Positions 27,733-36,120 of a stretch of DNA of 38,320 bases are shown piece by piece. The stretch comes from Alistipes sp. (GTDB lineage: Bacteria; Bacteroidota; Bacteroidia; Bacteroidales; Rikenellaceae). A model generated the notes under the pieces. That model saw nothing but the letters and a program-made list of their open reading frames with translations. It did no database searches and had not been told where the DNA came from. The stretch's first letter is position 1. The number at the start of each line of letters is the position of its first letter. A program made the position numbers and the translations under genes. The stretch covers positions 1-38,320 of the forward strand of contig JAGAMA010000011.1 in assembly GCA_017624955.1 (NCBI GenBank), written 5' to 3'.

Positions 27733-29441
27733 TGATGAAGCGTTTGATAGGATTGTGCGGTGCATTGCTCATGACCTTTACCGCCGTGGCGCAGGTCGAG
27801 AAGCAGGTGGAGGTGACGAAGGCCTACATCCCCTCGTTGGAGGCGGCCGAGAAGCTCCCGATCGCTCCCGATATGACCGATAAGATGACCCTGCGCCCCG
27901 AAATCGACTATACGATTACCCCCTTGTCGTTGGAGACGACGCTCCTGACGCGCCCGATACGCCCTGCTACGGTGACCTATTGGGAGTTCAACCGTCCGCG
28001 TCCCCTCTATTTGAAGGCGGCTGTGGGTATGCCCCTGCAGTCGGCCCTCGACCTCTACGCCTCGACCCAAAATCCGGGTACGGGTTATGTGGTGGGCTAC
28101 CTGCAACACGAGGGTCGCTACGGCAAGATCAAGAACGACTTTGGCTATCGCAACCGTGCCGATCGCATGACGAATCGCATCGGGGCGGCAGCAGGTACCT
28201 ACCTCGGTCGCCGCATCCTGGAGGGGGATCTAAGCTACCGCCACCGCCACGATCGTCGCTATGGCATGTACTATCCGAAGGGCTCGGCCATCCCCGGGGG
28301 TGGTGTGGGTTACTCGGATGCCAACTTTGCGGTGCGCCTGGGGGATGATTTCCTGAATTTGAGCCGCTTTAACTTCGAGATTAAGTTCGATGGTTCGCTC
28401 TTCTTCGACCACTCCGATCCGATTGCCGAGCTTTCGCGTGGCCGTCAGTTCAACCTCGCGGCAGGTGGTCGCCTGGCGCGTAGCTGGCGAGTACATCAGG
28501 TGGCTCTGGAGTTGGGCTACCGCCGCATGGCCGGTGGTAAGGGGTTGGATGGCAACCTGGAGCAACTCCTGATGGCCGGACTTCGCTATGGATTGAGCCG
28601 ACCGCATATGAGCCTTCAACTCGGAGTCGATTTCTACCACGATGCCGTTGAAAGCCCCGCGATAGCCGATGGTTCGGAGGCGGGTAATTACCTCCTGCCT
28701 GAGGTGCGTTGGGAGTTTAACCTAGCCCGTAAGGCGCTGAAACCCTTCCTGCACCTCGATAGCCACCTGACAACAAATGACTACCGGTCGCTCACCGAAC
28801 TCAATCCCTATGTGCTGACCAACCTCTGGGCGCAGAACCCCACCGTGGCGCATGACCTGAAGGTGGGCTTGCGTGGCTCGTTTGGGCGCGATCGCTTTGC
28901 CTATCGCCTCTATGGGGAGTTGGCCTTGGTGCGCAATCATCGCTATTGGTATTTAAGCTCCCTCCATGAGTCGCTCCCCGAGAACTATTTTGGCGGCTGG
29001 ATGGCCTTCGAACAGGAGGAGCTGACCTCGGTGGGCTTCGGTGGCGAATTGACCTATCGCCCGACCACCTCGCTGAGCTTTGAGGTCGGGGCCCGCTTCT
29101 GCTCCTTTGAGGAGGATACCGCGTTGCCCCATGGCGAAGCGGAGATTGAGGGGCGTTTTGCCATGAAATACGAGCACCGCAAATTCCGCTTGGGGATCGC
29201 TGCCGAGGCGATGAGCGAGCGCAGCTGGGCCTACATGACACCGACCACCCCTTCGATCGTGGCAGGGCGTTTTGAAGCCCCCTTTGCAGTTGATTTGAAG
29301 CTCGATTTCGAGTGGATCTTCTCCTCGTCGATGACCGCCTTCATCGAGTGTCGAAACATCGCCAATCAGCCGCTTTATCGCTATCCGTGCTATCCCGAGT
29401 ACGGCATCAATGCCCTCCTTGGCGTAAGAATGAGTTTTTAA
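27729..29441 (+). CDS. Outer membrane beta-barrel without plug domain
   Basis: The 570-residue protein starts MMMKRLIGLCGALLMTF with a signal peptide ending near AVAQ. About 70 residues of probable periplasmic segment follow (VEVTKAYIPSLEAAEKLPIA), then alternating strands rich in aromatic residues to a C-terminal MSF. The terminal Phe fits the outer-membrane insertion signal. No carboxypeptidase-like domain and no TonB plug are seen, so despite the likely automatic label TonB-dependent receptor it is better called a plain barrel. The ATGA overlap with the TPR gene argues for a stoichiometric pair. A terminator hairpin follows. Confidence 0.75.
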   Translation: MMMKRLIGLCGALLMTFTAVAQVEKQVEVTKAYIPSLEAAEKLPIAPDMTDKMTLRPEIDYTITPLSLETTLLTRPIRPATVTYWEFNRPRPLYLKAAVGMPLQSALDLYASTQNPGTGYVVGYLQHEGRYGKIKNDFGYRNRADRMTNRIGAAAGTYLGRRILEGDLSYRHRHDRRYGMYYPKGSAIPGGGVGYSDANFAVRLGDDFLNLSRFNFEIKFDGSLFFDHSDPIAELSRGRQFNLAAGGRLARSWRVHQVALELGYRRMAGGKGLDGNLEQLLMAGLRYGLSRPHMSLQLGVDFYHDAVESPAIADGSEAGNYLLPEVRWEFNLARKALKPFLHLDSHLTTNDYRSLTELNPYVLTNLWAQNPTVAHDLKVGLRGSFGRDRFAYRLYGELALVRNHRYWYLSSLHESLPENYFGGWMAFEQEELTSVGFGGELTYRPTTSLSFEVGARFCSFEEDTALPHGEAEIEGRFAMKYEHRKFRLGIAAEAMSERSWAYMTPTTPSIVAGRFEAPFAVDLKLDFEWIFSSSMTAFIECRNIANQPLYRYPCYPEYGINALLGVRMSF

Positions 29442-29645
29442 GAGGAGAGAGCGGAGAGGAGAGAGGAGAGAGCGAAGAGGAAAGAATGCCGTCATGCTGC
29501 GGGTAACGTAGTATGACGGTATTCTTTTGGGCCTACTGAGGCTACTGGGCCTACTGAGCCCACTGAACCGGGTCTTCAGCCTCCCTCACGATGTCGTTCT
29601 TCTTTAATCTCTTTCAATCTCTTTGCTCTTTGCTCTTTCCTCTAA
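29442..29645. repeat. Bracketed purine/pyrimidine repeats after the barrel gene
   Basis: A purine tract (29442-29484) begins right after the stop codon and contains GAGAGGAGAGAGCGAAGAG (29461-29479), exactly inverted at 14136-14154. A GGCCTACTGAGG-type repeat follows (about 29528-29570). A pyrimidine tract (about 29600-29645) of CTCTTTGCTCTTTGCTCTTT type closes the region, inverted relative to the first tract. The pattern matches the aroK-murI gap. No gene is seen. Confidence 0.6.
29481..29527 (+). terminator. Terminator of the TPR-barrel operon
   Basis: AAAGAATGCCGTCAT (29481-29495) pairs with ATGACGGTATTCTTT (29513-29527), a 15-bp stem with one G-U pair. The transcript continues into T residues. 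It lies 40 bases after the barrel stop codon. Confidence 0.78.
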
Positions 29646-29648
29646 ATA

Positions 29649-29684
29649 AAACAGTGGCCGATTCTTTCGAATCGGCCACTGTTT
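29649..29684 (-). terminator. Perfect terminator of the lipoprotein operon
   Basis: AAACAGTGGCCGATTC and GAATCGGCCACTGTTT form a perfect 16-bp stem with a 4-base loop. On the minus strand it is followed by TTTTATTTA, and it lies 19 bases after the lipoprotein stop codon. It could also stop leftover plus-strand transcription. Confidence 0.9.
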
Positions 29685-29703
29685 GTATAAGAGGGAGTGC
29701 GGA

Positions 29704-32223
29704 TTAGATCTCCGTCATCGAGCCCTCGGCGTATGCGAACGTACCCTTCTCCACTACGTTGAAGGTGTAGGCGTAGTTCACATTCGGACCATAAGCATAT
29801 ACCTTGATCACTACCTTCTTGTACTCCTCGGGGGTCATCTCGGGATATACATAGCCCAGCACGGCGGCAAATACCTCGGCCGTGTTCTCCTTGAGCTTGG
29901 CTACGATCTCGTCGTCCGTCAGGTCGCCCATGCCGGCAGCGGCGAAGCCACCCTTGCAGGCCGAAGCACGCCAATCCATGTTGCCATAGTAGGCCGAAGC
30001 ACCCGTGTAGAACTCGTTGTTACCGTAGTTCGATACCCAGAAGTTGCCGGCAGGCTTCTCGCCGTTGATCGTTACGATGTCGGTCGAGATGATCACACCT
30101 GCATTGTCGCGGGCGGGAGCACCCATCGGCACATCCTTGTTGTCATATACCCAGTTTACGCAGTACTGGTAGAAGGCCTTCGTGTCGGCACCGTTGCCCG
30201 TGTAGTCGAGCTCCAGCGTGCGGTCGATAGCCCATGCACCCTCAGCCTTGCGGAACTGGTCGGTCTTCGTAGCGAAGTAGATCGTCTTGTTCCAAACCGT
30301 ACCGTCCGAAACATACTCATCCACCTTCCACGAGGTAGCACCACCGGCGTAGCAGCGATAAGCTACATAAGCCACCTGGCCCTCTACGGCATAGGGATAG
30401 GTCTTACCCAGGAACTTGGGCAGGTACTGATCCTGTGCCGGGTTGGTGAAGTTGCCATACTTCTGGCCCATCTCCGTGTAGTCCGAGGGCTGTACGGCTA
30501 CGATCTCCGTATCCTCGAAGGCCGTGCCGTTCCACTTGAAGTAGGCGTACATCTTCTCGCTCGTTACCGTAGCAGCCTTCGCCGTAGCGGCCTTCGTCTC
30601 GCCACCTACCAACTTGAAGAGCGTGGGGTAAACACCGCGCGAGTCGGGGTAGCAACCGAACGACGAGTAGTTCGAATCGTACTGCAGCGTCTTCGACATC
30701 GTGACGTTCGTCACCGAGAAGGTGCCGTCGCCATTTGCCGTGAAGGTAAAGCCGTAGCCATCCGTGCCGGCCGTGTCCGATACGTTGAACGAGTTGTAGG
30801 TGCCGCTCAGGTAGTAGTAGCGACCATCCGTGCCCTGGAGCGTGTACTGACCCTCGGTCGAGGCGGCAGCTACGGTCCAAGCAACTGCGTTCGAAGCATC
30901 GTCTACGGCGATCTGGCCGTTCTCGATCGTCAGCGCCGTTGCGGTGGGGTAGCCGTACTTCTTGTCGGCAGCCAGCGGCGTTACGGCGTAGTTGGCCGTC
31001 TCGGTTACCGATACCAGGAGATACTGACCTGCACCGTCGAACGAGCTAACCTGCTGGTACACGGGCGTCGTCGGGGTCGAGGGGGTCGACGAACCAACAG
31101 CCGTTACATCCACATAAGCCGTGCCGGCCTCGTTGAGAACGAAGATGTGGGGAACGATACCGCGGATGTCGGGGTAGCAACCAAACGACGAGTAGTTCGA
31201 ATCGTACTGCAGCGACTTGGTCATCGTTACGTTCGTAATGGCGAAGGTACCATCCTCGTTGGGCGTGAAGGTAAAGCCGTAGCCATCCGTGCCGGCATCA
31301 GCCGATACGTTGAACGAGTTGTAGGTGCCGCTCAGGTAGTAGTAGCGGGCATCGGGAGCCTGGATGGTGTACTCGCCCTCGGTCGAGGTGGCCGTTACGG
31401 TCCAAGCCAGGGCGTTGGTCGTATCGTCAGCCGTGATGGCGTTCTCGGCAATCGTCACCTCGGTAGCGGTGGGGTAGCCATACTTCTTATCGGCAGCCAG
31501 CGGCGTTACGGCGTAGTTGGCCGTCTCCGACAGGGCTACGATGAGGTACTTACCCTCGCCCGGGAACTTCACCTCGGGCTGTACGGGATCCTCGGGCTGG
31601 TCGGGGTTCTCCGGCTGCTCGGGCTCCTCGGCCTGCGGCTCCTCGGCCGAATAGTTATAGGTAACGGCTACATACTGACCGGCCTCCATGCCCTCGCTCG
31701 GAAGAACACTCTTCATCTTCGAGATCGTGGCAGGCGTTACGGCCTTTACATAATCCTCCTCGCTCTCCCAGATAGCCTTGTAGTTGTCCTCCGAGAGGGT
31801 GTACTCCGTAGCGGCGTTCATGGCAACAACCTCTGCCGGCATGTCGAGCGCCGTGGTGTAGGTAACCATCACGATCGAGTTGTTGTCGAGCGTGGGGTAG
31901 GCCGACGAAAGGAATGCCGGAATGTAGGCAGCAGCCTCGTCGGGGGTCGAGAAATACTTGTTCTTACCAATCGCGGCGAGGGCATCGACAGCCTCCTGGC
32001 CGGCAGCCTCGGCATTGGTCTTGTTGGTCTGGTTCTTCGAGATGGTCGAGTAATCGTCCTCTGTGAGGGTGTAGTCGATGCTCTGAACATCCGTAATCTC
32101 AGTCTCGGGCTCGTAGCCGTCGATCATGTGCTCGTTGTAGAAGTCAGCCTCGCAACCCCAGCTTACCAAAGCTACGGCAGCAAGCGACAAGAGCTGTTTG
32201 ATATACTTAGTCATCATGTTCAT
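29704..32223 (-). CDS. Surface lipoprotein with tandem repeats, partner of a TonB receptor
   Basis: The 839-residue protein has a lipoprotein signal with lipobox VSWGC (Cys24), followed by acidic EADF as in surface-exposed Bacteroidetes lipoproteins. Residues 50-190 hold two copies of a YTLTEDDYSTIS-type module; a third is at about 577-625 (PSDYTEMGQKYGNFTNPAQD, QYLPKFLGKTYPYAVEGQVA). A Pro/Glu linker (195-220) follows the first two. Two long repeats span 225-363 and 399-538, each with NYAVTPLAADKKYGYPTAT, YYYLSGTYNSFNVS and LQYDSNYSSFGCYPD. It is not a SusD: the helical TPR core is absent. The TonB receptor ends 6 bases upstream, so it is the second gene of that operon. The substrate is unknown. 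The start could be Met1, Met3 or Met4. Confidence 0.8.
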   Translation of the reverse strand: MNMMTKYIKQLLSLAAVALVSWGCEADFYNEHMIDGYEPETEITDVQSIDYTLTEDDYSTISKNQTNKTNAEAAGQEAVDALAAIGKNKYFSTPDEAAAYIPAFLSSAYPTLDNNSIVMVTYTTALDMPAEVVAMNAATEYTLSEDNYKAIWESEEDYVKAVTPATISKMKSVLPSEGMEAGQYVAVTYNYSAEEPQAEEPEQPENPDQPEDPVQPEVKFPGEGKYLIVALSETANYAVTPLAADKKYGYPTATEVTIAENAITADDTTNALAWTVTATSTEGEYTIQAPDARYYYLSGTYNSFNVSADAGTDGYGFTFTPNEDGTFAITNVTMTKSLQYDSNYSSFGCYPDIRGIVPHIFVLNEAGTAYVDVTAVGSSTPSTPTTPVYQQVSSFDGAGQYLLVSVTETANYAVTPLAADKKYGYPTATALTIENGQIAVDDASNAVAWTVAAASTEGQYTLQGTDGRYYYLSGTYNSFNVSDTAGTDGYGFTFTANGDGTFSVTNVTMSKTLQYDSNYSSFGCYPDSRGVYPTLFKLVGGETKAATAKAATVTSEKMYAYFKWNGTAFEDTEIVAVQPSDYTEMGQKYGNFTNPAQDQYLPKFLGKTYPYAVEGQVAYVAYRCYAGGATSWKVDEYVSDGTVWNKTIYFATKTDQFRKAEGAWAIDRTLELDYTGNGADTKAFYQYCVNWVYDNKDVPMGAPARDNAGVIISTDIVTINGEKPAGNFWVSNYGNNEFYTGASAYYGNMDWRASACKGGFAAAGMGDLTDDEIVAKLKENTAEVFAAVLGYVYPEMTPEEYKKVVIKVYAYGPNVNYAYTFNVVEKGTFAYAEGSMTEI
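30610..31029 (-). repeat. Second copy of the intragenic 140-residue repeat
   Basis: Encodes residues 399-538 of the lipoprotein. It matches the copy at 31135-31551 at a DNA offset of 528 bases, with long identical stretches around LSGTYNSFNVS and LQYDSNYSSFGCYPD. Confidence 0.85.
31135..31551 (-). repeat. First copy of the intragenic 140-residue repeat
   Basis: Encodes residues 225-363 of the lipoprotein. The two copies are separated by a Ser/Thr/Pro linker (SSTPSTPTTPVYQ), as expected for independently folded domains. Confidence 0.85.
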
Positions 32224-32229
32224 CAGTCT

Positions 32230-34929
32230 TTAGAAGCGGAGTTTTAAGCGGAGCGTGTAGGTGCGGCCGAACGAGTACATTACGGCGTAGCAATCCTCCC
32301 AGCCCTTAGCATCGGTAGCGCACTGGGCGTCCATGATACCCTGCATGTTGTAGATGTTGTTCACGTTACCGTAGAGGGTAGCGTTCACGTTGCCAATCTT
32401 AAACGAGTAGCTGGCCGAGAGATCCAACTGGTGGCTCCAGGGAATACGCCAAGGGTCGTTTACATTGACGGCCGTGTTGGGCGTCAGGTTCGAGCCGAGG
32501 TAGAAGTCGGCGTAGTTGTTGGCATAGACATTCCAGTCGGCACTTACGCGCAGACCCTTCATCGGGAAGAAGTCGGCACCGATGGCGGCGGTCGTCTGAG
32601 CCGAACCGGCAACGTGGATATCCTTCTGGTTCAGGTCGATCCAAGCGTGGTCCTCGGCCATGATGCCCGAAGCTACCGTACCGTCCAGACGCGAGGTCAT
32701 CGGCTGACCCTGCGAGTCGTAGATGTAACCGCGCGTGTTGCTCGACCAGATCCAGTCACCTACCGAAACCATACCCGTCAGGTTCACCCAGCGAGCCGGC
32801 TTGTAGCGCAGATCCAACTCGATACCCATGTGGCGGGCATCAACACCGGTCATGTTTACACGAGCGTAGTCGCCGTTCGACATGAGCTTCGAACGAACGT
32901 CGGCCTTATCCATCCAGAGCGTGTAGTAGGCATTCAGATTCAGCGCGAGTTTCTCCGAACGCAGACCGTAACCACCCTCTACCGAGAATACCTTCTCGTT
33001 TACGGCATCGGGGTTGGTCATGTGGCTCGTCGTCGACTGGAGGAATGCACCACCCGAGAAGAAGGGAGCACGCGAAATGTAACCTACGTTGAGGAAGACG
33101 TTCGACGACTTGGTGAAGTTCCAGTTCACACCACCCTTGGCCGTGAAGCCGAGGAAGTTGATGTGATCCGACTCCTGGTTGGCCTCGTCGTAGTAGAAGC
33201 GGTCTACGCGCCAGTAACCCGTGTTCGAGAGCGAACCCGAAACGAAGGCGTTTACGTTCTTCTTCGTCCACTCGAGCTGGGCAAAGACACCCTCCTGGTG
33301 AACGTGACCGTCGTAGTCGCGGTAAACCACGTCACCTACGCCCAGCTTCTCGTACTTCCAGTTCGGATCGGCAGCAGCGGCGTTGTTTACGGCCTTCACG
33401 TTCTTACGGTCGGCATCGTCGATGAAGTACTCGCCACCGTAGAGATCGACGATCTCGTTCGTGTGCTCACCAATATAATAACGTACATCGACACCGGCCG
33501 AGAGCTCCAGGCTCTTCGTGATTTGGTTCGTGTAGGTCGAGAGCAGACCATACCACATATGGTTGTTCTTGCTATCCGACATCACCATCTTCGAACCATC
33601 GGCGCTGGCAGCATTCAGATCCTGGATAGCACCATAGTCGAACGTACCATCAGCCTTACGGAAGTCGTAGCGCAGGATACCGTTGTTCGAACCGTTCCAC
33701 ATGGCGCGATCCGACGACGTACGACCCTGACCCGAGTAACCGCCACCGCGACCAATCGACATGTAGAGGGCCGTCGAGAGCGACGACTTGTAGTCGATCT
33801 GCCACTGGTGGTTCAACGAGATCTGGGGCTTGTGGTAGTGATTCCACTGCGAGGTGCGCTCCTTACCGTTGTTGTCGAAACCGTAAACGGCGTTGTAGCG
33901 ATACTTATCCTCTTCGCCCATCCACTTGGCAACCTTGTCCCACTCCTTGATCGAAAGACCGGCATAGAGGGGCTTGCGCTGGTTGTGGCTCTGGGGAGCA
34001 CCAAAGGCGGTCAGCGAGAGCTGATGATGGTCGTTCAGACGCTTCGAGACGTTTACGAACCAGTTGTAACCCTCGAACGAGGTACCCTGTACATAACCGT
34101 CACCCCAGCGCTTGGCCAGCAGGAGGCTCATGGCCCAGCCGCTCTTCGTCAGACCCGTCGAGAGGCTCAGCGAGATGTTCTGCAGACCGTCGTTACCGAC
34201 ACCATACGAGAACGTACCGCCCTTCTTGGCATCGATCGTGTTCGTTACGATGTTGATCGTACCACCGACCGAAGGCGACGAAATCTTCGAGGCACCCATA
34301 CCGCGCTGCGTCTGCATCGAGCGGGTTACATCCGACAGACCGGCCCAGTTCGACCAGTACACGCCGCCCCACTCCATGTCGTTCACGGGCACACCGTTGA
34401 TCATCACGGCTACGTTGGCCGACTTGAAACCACGCATGTTGATCTTCGAGTCACCGAAGCCACCACCGTCTTTCGTTACATAAACACCCGGGGTCGATTT
34501 CAGAATCTCGGGAAACTCCTGGCCACCGAGTTTGTACTCGATTTCCTGAGCCGAGACGGTCGAAACGGCCACCGGCGTCTTACGCTGTACGGCCACCGAC
34601 TGCGTGATCACCACGTCCTGCATGGCGATAGCCTCGGGGTCCATCTTGATCGTGCCCAGAGCCTGGCGCGATGCCGAGCTCGAAATCTTACGCACGATCG
34701 TTTTGTAGTTCAGGTAGCTGATCTGGATCTCCTCGGCGCCCTTCTTCACCTGCAGCGAGAAGGTACCATTCAGATCCGAGCTCGTACCCTGTGTCGTACC
34801 CGGGACGATGATCGTGGCACCGATGAGCGGCTGTTCGCTCTCATCGACGATCGTACCCGTGACGACGGTCTGTGCTGCGGCCGTAAAGCCGATAGCCAGA
34901 CCCACCATCAGAAGTAAAAGTTTCTTCAT
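32230..34929 (-). CDS. TonB-dependent outer membrane receptor
   Basis: The 899-residue protein starts at MKKLLLLMVGLAIGFTAAAQ; the frame runs 39 codons further upstream but that part lies in the leader and lacks a signal peptide. A carboxypeptidase-D-like domain at about 22-105 (GTIVDESEQPLIGATIIVPG) precedes the plug at about 115-225 (DVVITQSVAV, INMRGFKSANVAVMINGVPV, SSPSVGGTINIVTNTI). The barrel runs to a C-terminal KLRF. The barrel segment STALYMSIGRGGGYSGQG is reminiscent of a Bacteroidetes receptor family paired with surface lipoproteins. It imports an unknown ligand using TonB energy. The lipoprotein gene follows 6 bases after its stop. Confidence 0.9.
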   Translation of the reverse strand: MKKLLLLMVGLAIGFTAAAQTVVTGTIVDESEQPLIGATIIVPGTTQGTSSDLNGTFSLQVKKGAEEIQISYLNYKTIVRKISSSASRQALGTIKMDPEAIAMQDVVITQSVAVQRKTPVAVSTVSAQEIEYKLGGQEFPEILKSTPGVYVTKDGGGFGDSKINMRGFKSANVAVMINGVPVNDMEWGGVYWSNWAGLSDVTRSMQTQRGMGASKISSPSVGGTINIVTNTIDAKKGGTFSYGVGNDGLQNISLSLSTGLTKSGWAMSLLLAKRWGDGYVQGTSFEGYNWFVNVSKRLNDHHQLSLTAFGAPQSHNQRKPLYAGLSIKEWDKVAKWMGEEDKYRYNAVYGFDNNGKERTSQWNHYHKPQISLNHQWQIDYKSSLSTALYMSIGRGGGYSGQGRTSSDRAMWNGSNNGILRYDFRKADGTFDYGAIQDLNAASADGSKMVMSDSKNNHMWYGLLSTYTNQITKSLELSAGVDVRYYIGEHTNEIVDLYGGEYFIDDADRKNVKAVNNAAAADPNWKYEKLGVGDVVYRDYDGHVHQEGVFAQLEWTKKNVNAFVSGSLSNTGYWRVDRFYYDEANQESDHINFLGFTAKGGVNWNFTKSSNVFLNVGYISRAPFFSGGAFLQSTTSHMTNPDAVNEKVFSVEGGYGLRSEKLALNLNAYYTLWMDKADVRSKLMSNGDYARVNMTGVDARHMGIELDLRYKPARWVNLTGMVSVGDWIWSSNTRGYIYDSQGQPMTSRLDGTVASGIMAEDHAWIDLNQKDIHVAGSAQTTAAIGADFFPMKGLRVSADWNVYANNYADFYLGSNLTPNTAVNVNDPWRIPWSHQLDLSASYSFKIGNVNATLYGNVNNIYNMQGIMDAQCATDAKGWEDCYAVMYSFGRTYTLRLKLRF

Positions 34930-34995
34930 AAATGTTTGTTTAAGTGAATAATATGTGTGTTTGAGTCTTTTCGTATTTAGTTTTACTCCTTCACG

Positions 34996-35051
34996 CAAAA
35001 GAGTTACCCGCTGTTTTAGGCAACTCTTTTGTTGAACCCTATACAAAGATA
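34996..35051 (-). promoter_or_regulatory. Promoter and leader hairpin of the TonB receptor operon
   Basis: On the minus strand TATCTTTG (35044-35051) fits the -7 consensus; no good -33 TTG is seen. A leader of about 110 bases follows. It contains CAAAAGAGTTGCC (35019-35031) pairing with GGTAACTCTTTTG (34996-35008), a 13-bp stem with one G-U pair. No T-run follows, so it is not a simple terminator. The rest of 34930-35131 is AT-rich and without a gene. Confidence 0.55.
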
Positions 35052-35131
35052 AGGGTTGTATATTTAATAATCGTTACATCGAGGTTGCAAAATTGTTAAA
35101 TTTTTATAAACAAATTTGCCTTATATTAAAA

Positions 35132-36067
35132 TTATATAAGTCCGCGACCGAATTTTTTGATGCGTCCCTCTTCGGTGAGCGAGGCGGTGATCTTGTCCAG
35201 CACGCCGTTGATGAAGTTGCTCGACCCGGGGGTGGAGTAGTACTTCGAAATTTCGATCCACTCGTCCATCGTCACCTTGACGGGAATCGACGAGAAGTGA
35301 ATCAGCTCGGCCATGGCGATCGTGATGATCAGCGTATCCATCATGACGATACGCTCCAAATCCCAGTTGGCCGTGAAGCGCTCGATGTACTGCTGGTACT
35401 CGTTGTAGTTCACGAGTGCCTTCTCGAAGAGCGTCTTGACAAATTGGGGATCCTCCTCGCTCTTGAACTTCTCGGCTACGCGCAGCTCCTTGTGCGAGGG
35501 GCGCATGTTGCTCAGCGTGCGCTGCACCATCATCAGCACATACGGAAGGTCGTCGGCCCATAGGATCGACATCTCCTCCAGCGCATCGTCCAGTGCGGGG
35601 CAGTCGGCCAGCAGATCGAAGAGCTTGATGACCAGGATGCGATCCTCCTCGAACGAGCGCTCGTCACGCATCATGTAGGCCTTGAAGTACTCCGTTTCGC
35701 TCAGCTGCTGATAGATCGAACGAATCAGCTCGGGGTAATTGACCCACGAAAGTTTGTTCTTGGCCACGCGGTCGTTGATGGCATCCGTGACCGAGATGGT
35801 ACGGATCACCTGGTTGTCGATGAACTTCGTGTTGGGGTTCAGATCCTCGAACGTGGGGAGCTTCTTCTGCTTGGCAATCTCTTGACGCTCGGTGGCGTAT
35901 TTCACGAGTGCCTCGGGCAGGGTGAGCAGTTGGAAGTAGAGGTCGTAGGCCTTGTCGATGGCCGTCATGAGGCTCTTCTCGGAGGCGATCATGTTGTCTG
36001 CATCACTTTGCAGGTGGGCATAGAGCGCCTTGGCAACCTTGATGCGAAGTAATCTGCGGCTTATCAT
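35132..36067 (-). CDS. nusB: Transcription antitermination factor NusB, long Bacteroidetes form
   Basis: The 311-residue protein starts at MISRRLLRIKVAKALYAHLQ, the usual N-terminal helix; the frame extends 18 codons upstream but the extra part is not NusB-like. E. coli NusB has 139 residues. Here the RNA-binding helical domain is at about 205-300 (NWDLERIVMMDTLIITIAMA, SNFINGVLDKI), with a long helical insertion before it, a form common in Bacteroidetes. NusB joins NusE on boxA RNA for rRNA antitermination. It lies 53 bases after ffh on the same strand and is probably cotranscribed. Confidence 0.88.
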   Translation of the reverse strand: MISRRLLRIKVAKALYAHLQSDADNMIASEKSLMTAIDKAYDLYFQLLTLPEALVKYATERQEIAKQKKLPTFEDLNPNTKFIDNQVIRTISVTDAINDRVAKNKLSWVNYPELIRSIYQQLSETEYFKAYMMRDERSFEEDRILVIKLFDLLADCPALDDALEEMSILWADDLPYVLMMVQRTLSNMRPSHKELRVAEKFKSEEDPQFVKTLFEKALVNYNEYQQYIERFTANWDLERIVMMDTLIITIAMAELIHFSSIPVKVTMDEWIEISKYYSTPGSSNFINGVLDKITASLTEEGRIKKFGRGLI

Positions 36068-36120
36068 AATTGAATGAACGTGTCTTAATTTATCTAAAGT
36101 TTGCGTCTTGCGTGGGGTCA

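Noticed and set aside
29704-32223. SusD identity for the lipoprotein
   Set aside because: Position next to a TonB receptor suggests it, but the sequence is beta-rich repeats and lacks SusD-type helical TPR sequence.
29683-34917. Open frames of 854 and 828 residues on the plus strand across the lipoprotein and TonB receptor genes
   Set aside because: They mirror the codon bias of the minus-strand genes, start or end inside terminators, and encode Arg/Val/Gly-rich sequence without a domain.
34930-35046. 39-codon N-terminal extension of the TonB receptor
   Set aside because: It would bury the signal peptide MKKLLLLMVGLAIGFTAAAQ inside the protein and overlaps the leader hairpin and promoter.
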